A DNA stretch of 61,102 nucleotides from Ruminococcus sp. GTDB taxonomy: Bacteria > Bacillota > Clostridia > Oscillospirales > Ruminococcaceae. The position numbers and the translations under genes are program-made. Each line of letters opens with the position of its first letter. Within the stretch, counting starts at the first letter, position 1. Shown here piece after piece: positions 8,403-15,900 of this stretch. Location: the NCBI GenBank assembly GCA_017534835.1, contig JAFXVT010000025.1, forward strand, positions 1 to 61,102, given 5' to 3'. The notes below the pieces were generated by a model. That model had not been told where the DNA came from. It ran no database searches and was given only the letters and a program-made list of their open reading frames with translations.

Positions 8403-9134
8403 ATGCAAAAAGTTCTCGGGCATATGCGCAAGGCGATACAGCAATACGATATGATAAAGGACGGAGACCGCATCGCTGTCGGTGTTTCCGGCGGAAAGGA
8501 CAGCGTTGCTCTACTTGTCGGGCTTGCTCGGCTTCGCAGCTTCATCGGCATCAGCTATGACATCACAGCTCTGACGATAGACCCGGCATTCAGCGGTATA
8601 CCCGGAGATTATTCGGCAATAACCTCTCTTTGCGAGGAACTCGGGGTAGATCACGTTATCATTCCGACTCAGATAGGCGAGATAGTTTTTGACGCACGCA
8701 AGGAGCCGAATCCTTGCAGCCTCTGCTCGAGAATGCGGCGAGGAGCTCTCACCAATTCCGCTGCTGAGCTCAGCTGCAACAAGATCGCACTCGGTCACAA
8801 CTTCGATGACACGGTCGAGACCTTCCTTATGAATCTGTTCAATGAGGGGCGTATCGGCTGTTATTCTCCGGTCACCGAGCTTGAAGACCGCGAGATACAG
8901 TTGATCCGTCCCCTCGTCCTCACCGAGGAGCGCGAGATACGGCGCGCTGTGAAGCGAAGCGGACTCACGATAGTAAAGTCGGTCTGTCCGGCAGACGGAC
9001 ACACCAACCGTCAGAGGACAAAAGAACTGATAGCACAGCTCGAAAGGTCTGACCGCGGATTCCGGGACAGGATATTCGGTGCAATGGTGCGCGGCGACAT
9101 CGACGGCTGGGGTATAAAAAAAGGCTCTCCGTAA
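8403..9134 (+). CDS. TtcA-family tRNA thiolation PP-loop protein
   Basis: N-type ATP pyrophosphatase related to TtcA, which makes 2-thiocytidine in tRNA with an Fe-S cluster. The PP-loop is SGGKDS near residue 30. The CSLC pair (residue about 105) and a later Cys in SVCPADG are the candidate cluster ligands. The ATG at 8403 follows GGAGGAATTTCT, so 243 residues; a longer open frame upstream lacks a ribosome site. The stop codon lies in the loop of a hairpin that serves as the scaE terminator on the other strand. The exact tRNA target is not determined by sequence. Confidence 0.82.
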   Translation: MQKVLGHMRKAIQQYDMIKDGDRIAVGVSGGKDSVALLVGLARLRSFIGISYDITALTIDPAFSGIPGDYSAITSLCEELGVDHVIIPTQIGEIVFDARKEPNPCSLCSRMRRGALTNSAAELSCNKIALGHNFDDTVETFLMNLFNEGRIGCYSPVTELEDREIQLIRPLVLTEEREIRRAVKRSGLTIVKSVCPADGHTNRQRTKELIAQLERSDRGFRDRIFGAMVRGDIDGWGIKKGSP

Positions 9135-9145
9135 TGGAGAGCCTT
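9114..9145 (-). terminator. scaE terminator embedded in the TtcA-like coding end
   Basis: 10-bp stem AAGGCTCTCC/GGAGAGCCTT with loop GTAAT. On the minus strand it runs into T7, a strong terminator for scaE; on the plus strand the tail (TTTAATTATT) is weaker. The stem and stop codon overlap the last codons of the plus-strand gene. Confidence 0.8.
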
Positions 9146-9177
9146 TAATTATTCTGTTAAGAACGGGGACTAATTAA

Positions 9178-10200
9178 TTAGTCTTCCTTCTTTCTGAGAA
9201 CGAATGCAGTACCTACTGCTACAGCAAGACCTGCAACTGCGAGAGCTGCGCCTGTGCCGGATACACCAGTCTTGGGATCCTTCTTAGCAGTTGTTGTGCC
9301 GCCCTTGCCGGTTGTTGTTGTGCCGCCCTTACCTGTTGTAGTTGTGCCACCCTTAGCTGTTGTAGTTGTGCCAGCCTTAGTTGTTGTAGTATTGCCTGCT
9401 GTTGTTGTTGTAGCAGGAGCAGTTGTAGTTGTAGTAGTTGTTGTAGTTGTAGTTGTCTCCTCAGGAGCGCCCTCGATAGCAATATAACCATCGTAGCTCT
9501 TGTCGATGGAACCAAGAGCAGCACACTTTGTTACGTCAGCAGCGTTAGCAGCGAATGTGTTGTTCTCCTTAGCGTTGTAGATACCCTTTGTGAATGTGTA
9601 AGCCTGCATGAGGTTACCTTCCTGGTTAACTTCTACGTTTACGAAGAGGTCCTCAGCGTTCTTGTTGGACTTGTACATAATGTCGATCGGGAATACATCG
9701 CCAGCCTTGATGTCAGCAGGGAGCTGGAACTCGATTGTCCACATCTCACCGTCGAAGCCGAGGTTCTCAGAACCAGCTGTAGCAACGAATACACCCTTGA
9801 AGCCAGCGGGAGCTGTAGGATCTTCCTCAGGAACACCAGCAGAAAGGCTCTCGAGAGCGTCGCCAGCCTTAACGTTGAGCTTCTTTGTCTTCTCGTTCTG
9901 TGTGATTGTGAGCTTCTCATCATAGTAGATGTGGAAACCTGTTGAAGCGTACTTCATATCAGCGCCTTCAACCTTGAGTGAAACCTTAACAGTCTTGCCA
10001 GCGTCAGCTGTTGTGTAAACAGCACCCTTGTCGTTACCGTCAACGGAGATAGAAACCTGAGGCTTGATTGCAGAGCCGTTGATCTGGTCCATTGTGAATC
10101 CGTTGTACTCATCTGCGAATGCAGCCATTGAAGATGCAGAAGCAGCAACTGCTGTGATAGCGAGTGCAGAAAATGCTCTCTTTAAAGAAGTGTTCTTCAT
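9178..10200 (-). CDS. scaE: ScaE: cell-wall anchoring scaffoldin with one cohesin
   Basis: Anchors the cellulosome by binding X-dockerins of ScaB and CttA (role known from R. flavefaciens). The 340 residues have a signal peptide (1-29, ending MAAFADE), one cohesin-like beta domain (about 45-235), a long Thr-rich linker with GGTTTTGKGG repeats, and a C-terminal sortase signal: PKTG, hydrophobic stretch, then RKKED. The sorting box reads DPKTG rather than LPxTG. AAAGGAAA precedes the ATG. It is last in the cluster, 95 bp after cttA, and ends at a terminator shared with the convergent gene. The Thr linker is coded by short near-repeats, a place where length variation is expected. Confidence 0.85.
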   Translation of the reverse strand: MKNTSLKRAFSALAITAVAASASSMAAFADEYNGFTMDQINGSAIKPQVSISVDGNDKGAVYTTADAGKTVKVSLKVEGADMKYASTGFHIYYDEKLTITQNEKTKKLNVKAGDALESLSAGVPEEDPTAPAGFKGVFVATAGSENLGFDGEMWTIEFQLPADIKAGDVFPIDIMYKSNKNAEDLFVNVEVNQEGNLMQAYTFTKGIYNAKENNTFAANAADVTKCAALGSIDKSYDGYIAIEGAPEETTTTTTTTTTTTAPATTTTAGNTTTTKAGTTTTAKGGTTTTGKGGTTTTGKGGTTTAKKDPKTGVSGTGAALAVAGLAVAVGTAFVLRKKED

Positions 10201-10215
10201 TTTGAATTTTCCTTT

Positions 10216-10275
10216 CAGATAATATAGATTTATATGTTAGCCTGCCGCCATACCGACGGCAGACTTAACAATTCA
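10216..10275 (-). other. Intergenic hairpin between cttA and scaE
   Basis: Minus-strand stem GTCTGCCG/CGGCAGGC (one G-U pair) without a following T-tract, about 50 nt before scaE. It could be an mRNA processing or stabilising element rather than a terminator, so cttA and scaE are probably co-transcribed. Confidence 0.4.
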
Positions 10276-10295
10276 TTTGGGTTGCGTATGAATGA

Positions 10296-12461
10296 TCATT
10301 CAGCCTTAGCGAAATCGCCGAGAACTGTGTTCCAGTTCTCTCTGTTAGGCTCTGTGCCTACAGATGCCTTGCTGTACATTGCAAGGATGAAGGAAGCGTC
10401 AGAAGACATGATCTTTCTTGCAGGCTTGAGTGCGTACCAGTTGTCAGCAGCGTTCTCGTTATCAACGTCGCAGAGGAAAGCAGCGAAGTCGTCAAGAGTC
10501 TTGTCGTACTCTTCTCTTACAACTCTCTCGCCAGCCTCGTTGAGGTAAGTGATGAGGTTGCTGTTTGAGAATACTTCTGTCTCAGGATCCTTACCTGTAG
10601 ACATCTTGGAGTACCAGCGGAGAACGAGTGAAGAGTCCTTAGATTCTGCCTTGAAGTCGAGGTCTCCGTCGCCCTTTACGCCAACGTAAGCAACAACTGC
10701 TACCTCGCGGCCGTTCTTCTGAACGAGCTTGTCGCCAGCCTTAGCTACGCCCTCGATATCCTCGGAAGCGTAAACGTTGATGAGGTGTGAGAATACAGGC
10801 TCTTCGTCTGTGAATACGTTTGCAGGAGTCTGAGTGCCAAAGTCAACCTTATCAGTGATGTCAACGTCAGTACCCTTCTTGTCAACTACCTGATTTACTA
10901 CATTGCCTTCATCGTCGTAAGAAATGTAGCTGTCATCAACGCTGTAAGAAATGGATTCGATCTGATCCTTGTTGAATTCCTTATCAATGTTGAGATAGAA
11001 GCCGGGCTTAGCAGCAACTGTGTAGTTTACAACGCCTGCCTCATAAACAGTTCTTGTTGTTGTAGTTGTTTCGCCGGGGGTTGTTGTCTCGGTCGTAGAT
11101 GTTGTTGTGTCAGTTGTAGATGTTGTTGTGTCTGTTGTGGATGTAGTTGAATCTGTTGTAGATGTTGTTGTATCAGATGTTGTAGTTGTTGTCTCAGTAG
11201 TTGTTGTTGTCTCAGTTGTAGTAGTTGTAGTTGTTACAGCCTCAACAACTCTCTTCATCTGGAAATCAACAGAAGCCTCACCGTTCTTGATGCCGGAGTA
11301 ATCAGCAGTTACATCAACAGTCTTGTATGACTTTGTGACCTCAAGACCGTACTCTGACATAAAGTATTCAGCAACTGCGCTTGTCTCATCGTCATCAAAC
11401 TCGCCGTAGAATGTAGCTGTACCAGCATTGAGCTGAGCCTTGATATTCTTGATAGCGTCAGCAAATTCGCCGAGCTCCTTAGCAGAGATCTGAACATCTA
11501 TGCCAGCGCCGCTGTTAAGCTTTGAGATAGCCTTGTCGTAATACTTGATGACTGTAGCGTTTGAAGCAGCCTCAGTAGCGGAAGAAGGGATCTCCTTCTT
11601 GAACTTAGCCTCAGCCTTCTTAGCGTATCTTGTTGCCTTAGCAGCAGCAACGAGCTCAGGGAATGAAGCGTAAGTCTTCTCTTCAGTTGTCTTAGCAAGA
11701 GCCTTGTCTGTCCAAGCGCTTACTTTCTTGAGCTGTTTCTCAAGGTAGACAGCTTCCTTTGTGAGCTCGCCGTCAGCGGAAGCAGCCTTGAGCTCATCGA
11801 TCTTAGCAAGAGCGTAGTCAGCCATAGCTGTTCCCTTGTAGATCTTACCATTGTCAGCTGTGAAGTATACTTCACCTTCTACCTTTGTATCGTCAAGAGA
11901 TGAACCCTTGATGACAGCTGTAAGAGTACCAGCAACTGTGATGCCTGCATAACGGGCGTCACCGGCTGTAAGTGAAGGAACTACATCAGAAAGCTCACAA
12001 GTGAGAGTGATGTCGCCCTCGTTGCTGATAGTATAATTTACATCTCCAAGGTTTGCAGCGATCTTAGCTGCTGTATCCTTGTGATTGCCGGCACGCTTTA
12101 CAGCTTCTGCAACAAACTCGGAAATGTCGATCTTTCCGCTCTTCTTTGTGATGCTTGTGATCTTGCCGAGTGCAGTTTCGTTCCATGTGGAATCCTTAAC
12201 GAAAGTGTAGCCGTTTGCGTCGTCGCCGGATTTCTCGTAGTAGTCGTTGCCGTCTGCTTCCTTACCGGGAGTGATGTAAACAAGTCCACCCTCGCCGTTC
12301 AGTGTAACTGTTTTATTATCTGCTGCAACTGTCTCAGCTTCAACAGCTGCAATGTCAGCGTTGTTGATGCTTGCAGCATTAGCAACAGTCAGGCACTGAG
12401 TAAGAGCAAGCGGTACAGCAGCTGCTGCAGCAAATGCTCTTTTGAATAATGAGTTCTTCAT
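10296..12461 (-). CDS. cttA: CttA: cellulose-attachment protein with X-dockerin
   Basis: In R. flavefaciens CttA carries cellulose-binding modules and docks on ScaE, holding the cell on fibre. Here 721 residues: signal peptide to about residue 29, a Lys/Ala-rich N-terminal region without recognisable standard CBM motifs (about 30-410), a Thr/Ser/Glu linker (TTTSTTDTTTSTTE type, about 412-475), then an X module and dockerin (475-721) with calcium-loop-like KGDGDLDFKAESKD and a second half MSSDASFILAMYSKAS, matching the ScaB tail. The frame opens 25 codons earlier; the ATG at 12461 is preferred because GAGAGG precedes it and the signal peptide begins there. The name rests on position and X-dockerin; cellulose binding is inferred. 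Confidence 0.8.
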   Translation of the reverse strand: MKNSLFKRAFAAAAAVPLALTQCLTVANAASINNADIAAVEAETVAADNKTVTLNGEGGLVYITPGKEADGNDYYEKSGDDANGYTFVKDSTWNETALGKITSITKKSGKIDISEFVAEAVKRAGNHKDTAAKIAANLGDVNYTISNEGDITLTCELSDVVPSLTAGDARYAGITVAGTLTAVIKGSSLDDTKVEGEVYFTADNGKIYKGTAMADYALAKIDELKAASADGELTKEAVYLEKQLKKVSAWTDKALAKTTEEKTYASFPELVAAAKATRYAKKAEAKFKKEIPSSATEAASNATVIKYYDKAISKLNSGAGIDVQISAKELGEFADAIKNIKAQLNAGTATFYGEFDDDETSAVAEYFMSEYGLEVTKSYKTVDVTADYSGIKNGEASVDFQMKRVVEAVTTTTTTTETTTTTETTTTTSDTTTSTTDSTTSTTDTTTSTTDTTTSTTETTTPGETTTTTRTVYEAGVVNYTVAAKPGFYLNIDKEFNKDQIESISYSVDDSYISYDDEGNVVNQVVDKKGTDVDITDKVDFGTQTPANVFTDEEPVFSHLINVYASEDIEGVAKAGDKLVQKNGREVAVVAYVGVKGDGDLDFKAESKDSSLVLRWYSKMSTGKDPETEVFSNSNLITYLNEAGERVVREEYDKTLDDFAAFLCDVDNENAADNWYALKPARKIMSSDASFILAMYSKASVGTEPNRENWNTVLGDFAKAE

Positions 12462-12591
12462 TGTTCTATACCTCTCTAACATTTTTTTTACCTGAAACGG
12501 CGGTTCTTTGTACAAGACCTGCTTTTCAGATTGCATTTTCGGGTCATATACAGGCAGTTATCCCATAGTCCTCCCGAAAATTCATATCTAC

Positions 12592-12620
12592 ATTTTATCA
12601 CACAATGCCGGATAAGTCAA
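12592..12620 (-). promoter_or_regulatory. cttA: Promoter of cttA
   Basis: Minus strand: TTGACT (12620-12615), 17-nt spacer, TAAAAT (12597-12592) preceded by TGTGA. Leader of about 125 nt. With the scaB terminator upstream, cttA-scaE forms its own transcription unit. Confidence 0.75.
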
Positions 12621-12911
12621 GAAAAACAACGTAATTTTCAAAAAAATAATTGACGATTAATCATTACCATTTTTGTATGTATTTCACAATCAATTATGCC
12701 TGCTAACGGCTATTTTTACGGAATATTGACTCTCTGTATTATTTACCCTTTTTATTACATACATTCTATTGTTTTTCGCCTGTTTCGCGCTCCCGTTTTT
12801 TGTGTAAAAATGCAAAACAAGCATTTTAGCGCATTGTACCTGCAAGTACATAGCCGCCTCCGCTCAATCACATTATATTACTTCTGCACGGCAGAGTCAA
12901 GCGGTAATTCT

Positions 12912-12947
12912 TAGAAAAAACAAACCGGACACAAGGTCCGGTTTGTT
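12912..12947 (-). terminator. Intrinsic terminator of scaB
   Basis: Perfect 12-bp stem AACAAACCGGAC/GTCCGGTTTGTT with loop ACAAG; on the minus strand it runs into TTTTTTCTAA. Confidence 0.9.
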
Positions 12948-12968
12948 GTAGTTATTCGGTTCAGACCA

Positions 12969-15900
12969 TTACTTCATAAGGAAGTCCTGGATCTTTTCCT
13001 TTCTGCCATAGTTGGCAAGAACTTCGTTCCAAGTCTCCTGAGCGTCTGTAGCGCTTGTGGACATCTTGGAGTAGAATGCGAGTATAGCACTTGCGTCCTT
13101 AGCGTCGATAACTCTTCCGCTCTTCTTAGTCTTCCAGTTGTCGAGATCGTATACGTCCTGATCAACGTCTACGAGGAATGCGCCGAACTGGTCGAGGTCG
13201 AGGTCGGGGTTGTTATTGATGATCTCGTTTGCATCAGGATTGAGTCTGATATTATCAGAGCTGTCACCCTCCTGCATTACGGATGCCTTGGAGTAGAATG
13301 CAAGCGCATTCGATGCATCCTTTGCATCTGCCTTGTTATCAAGGTTAGAGTCACCCTTTACACCGATGTAAGCCTTGAATGTCATAGGCTTGCCGTCTGC
13401 ACCCTCGAGCGGCTTGCCGTCGTAGAGTACATCAACGATGTAAGTGAAGTTCGTCTGCTCTTCTCTGTAAGCTTCCATAGGATTATCCTTGCCGCTTACC
13501 TGCTCCTTGAATGTGATGAGGCTTGTATCAACCGCTACGTCCTCTGATGTTCCATCAGCCTTAACGAGCTTGATGGAGAGATCAGATACATGACCTGCAT
13601 TGAAGGATCTGCTGTCGTGGTTGAAGTAGAATCCGTCAACTACTGTTGCAGTTGCAACGAGCTTGCCCTCAGCAGGGATAGTTGTTGTGGTTGTAGTTGT
13701 TGTTGTTTCGCCTTCCCCAGTTGTGGAAGCAGTTGTCTGAGTTGTAGATGTAGAGGATGTTGTTGTGGTCTTGTTAGGATCCTCAGTTGTTGTAGACTCA
13801 GTTGTTGTGCTTGTCGAATCTTCACCAGTTGTCTGAGAAGTTGATGTCGACGTTGTAGCAGTTGTATCTGTAGTCTCAGTTGTTTCTGTAGTTGTGTCTG
13901 TAGTTGTATCGGGACCAGTTGTCTGAGTTGTTGTTGAAGTCGTCACAGGTGTCTCTACGATGATAGCACCGTTGAGGCAGATGATCTGATTTGTCATATC
14001 AGCGCCGTCCTCAGAAGATACATTGAAGAAGCCCTTAGTCCACTCTACAGGATACTCGCCGTCAGCTGTTCCCTCGGGAACCTGATATGTGAGAGTAAGA
14101 ACTGTAGCACCGTCTGCTGCTGCATTTGAACCGCCCTTAGCGTCTGCGAATGCAAACTCAAATGTTGACGGGTTAGCAACAAGGTCAGAATTGTAGCCGT
14201 CTGCCTTAGCGGATACGCTGTCGTATACGATAGGAGTTACAGCCTTGATACCGAACTGAGCACCGCCTACGGGGAGATTTACTCCGTTAGGATCGATAAC
14301 AAGTACGGGAACCTTTACAATCTCACCGGGCTCAGCCTTTACTCTCTGGATCTGCCAGATGATAGCGCCTGCCGGAGCTGTTACGGTTGTAGTAGTTGTT
14401 GTTTCGCCCTCTTCAGTTGTAGAAGCGGTTGTCTGAGTTGTGGTTGTAGTTGTGCTGGTAGTTGTTGTACCAGTTGTAGAAGTAGTTGTAGTAACTTCCT
14501 TCTCAACTACGATAGCACCGGGAAGTGCAAGGATGTGCTTTGTGATGTCGAGACCGTTCGTATCAGATGCGAACAGCTCTGCGAGAGATACAGGGTATGT
14601 ACCGTCAGCGATATTCTCGGGAACCTTGAACGTGAGTCTTATCACCTTAGCTCCGTTAGCTGCTGCAACGCCTGTGCCCTTCGGGTGAGCGAATGCAAAT
14701 CTGTTTGCGTCGCCGTCCACGCCGGACTCAATTGCTGCACTGTAGCCGTCAGAACCTGTACCGCCTACGAGAGCGATGTCGCCTTCATTATTGATAATGA
14801 ACTGAGCACCGCCGACCTCAAGAGCTGTACCATTGGGATCGAGCACGATCACGTCAAGCTCTACCTCGTCGCCGGGCTGAGCCTTGACTGTCTCTACCTG
14901 CCATACTATAGCTCCCTCTGCAACTGTAAGAGTTGTAGTTGTGGTAGTTTCCTCGGGAACTTCTGTTGTAGTAGTTGTTGTAGTTGTTGTGTCTTCGCCA
15001 GGCTGATCTGTTGTTGTAGTTGATGTAGATGTTGTAGTCTCATCAGGATCCTTAACGATGATAGCACCGTCGAGGCAGATGATGCTGCTTGTCATATCAA
15101 CACCGTCAGCAGACGAAACGTTGAAGAATGCCTTTGTCCACTCTACAGGATATTCGCCGGCTTCTGTGCCCTCGGGAACCTTGTAAGAGAGAACGAATAC
15201 TTCTGAACCATCAGTGCCGATCTGCTCTCCGCCCTTAGCGTCTGCGAATGCAAACTCGAAGGTTGAAGGATTAGCAACGATGTCAGACTTGTAAGCTGCT
15301 GAGCTGCCGGATACGCTGTCGTATACGATAGGTGTTGCAGCAGTTACGCCGAACTGAGCGCCTCCGATAGGAAGCTTTACTCCGTTGGGATCACGAACGA
15401 GTACGGGAACACTTACTGTCTCGCCGGGTGTAGCCTCTACTCTCTGGATCTGCCAGAGGATAGCGCCTGCCGGAGCTGTGATAGTAGTAGTTGTTGTTGT
15501 TTCCTCGCCGTCATTTGTTGTAGATGTTGAAGTTGTTGTGTCAACAGGAACATCTGAGGAAGTTGTAGTTGTTGTATCGGTGTTCTCTTCTGTTGTTGTA
15601 GAAGATGTTGTAGTAGTCTCCTCATCAATGATGATAGCACCGTCAACAAGTGTTACTGAACCTGTGATCTCATTTCCGTTTGTATCGCTGATGAATGCAT
15701 CAGACCATGCAACAGGATATGTGCCGGGCTCAGCATTTTCGGGAACAGTGTATGTGAGCTTGAGAACAGCAGAGCCGTCTTCAGCCTCGATGCCTGCGCC
15801 CTTGCCTTCGCCGAATGCGAACTCAAATGTGCCCTTGTTGTAAACGAGAGCAGCCTTGTAGCCGTCAGAACCGGAAGCAGATGAGAGTTCAATAGGAGCA

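Larger units (their letters stand above)
12462..12968. other. Gene-free gap between scaB and cttA
   Basis: 507 bp, AT-rich, no credible gene on either strand. It contains the scaB terminator (12912-12947) and the cttA promoter (12592-12620). Between 12621 and 12911 I see nothing recognisable. Confidence 0.7.

Noticed and set aside
9280-9470. Possible CRISPR-like short repeats in scaE, cttA and scaB
   Set aside because: Repeats are in frame, coding for Thr/Gly/Lys linkers, with no spacers and no cas genes.
9254-9487. Val-rich plus-strand frames opposite Thr-rich linkers (also at 11107, 14440, 15385)
   Set aside because: Poly-Val is the antisense of ACA/ACT-type Thr codons in scaffoldin linkers; not genes.
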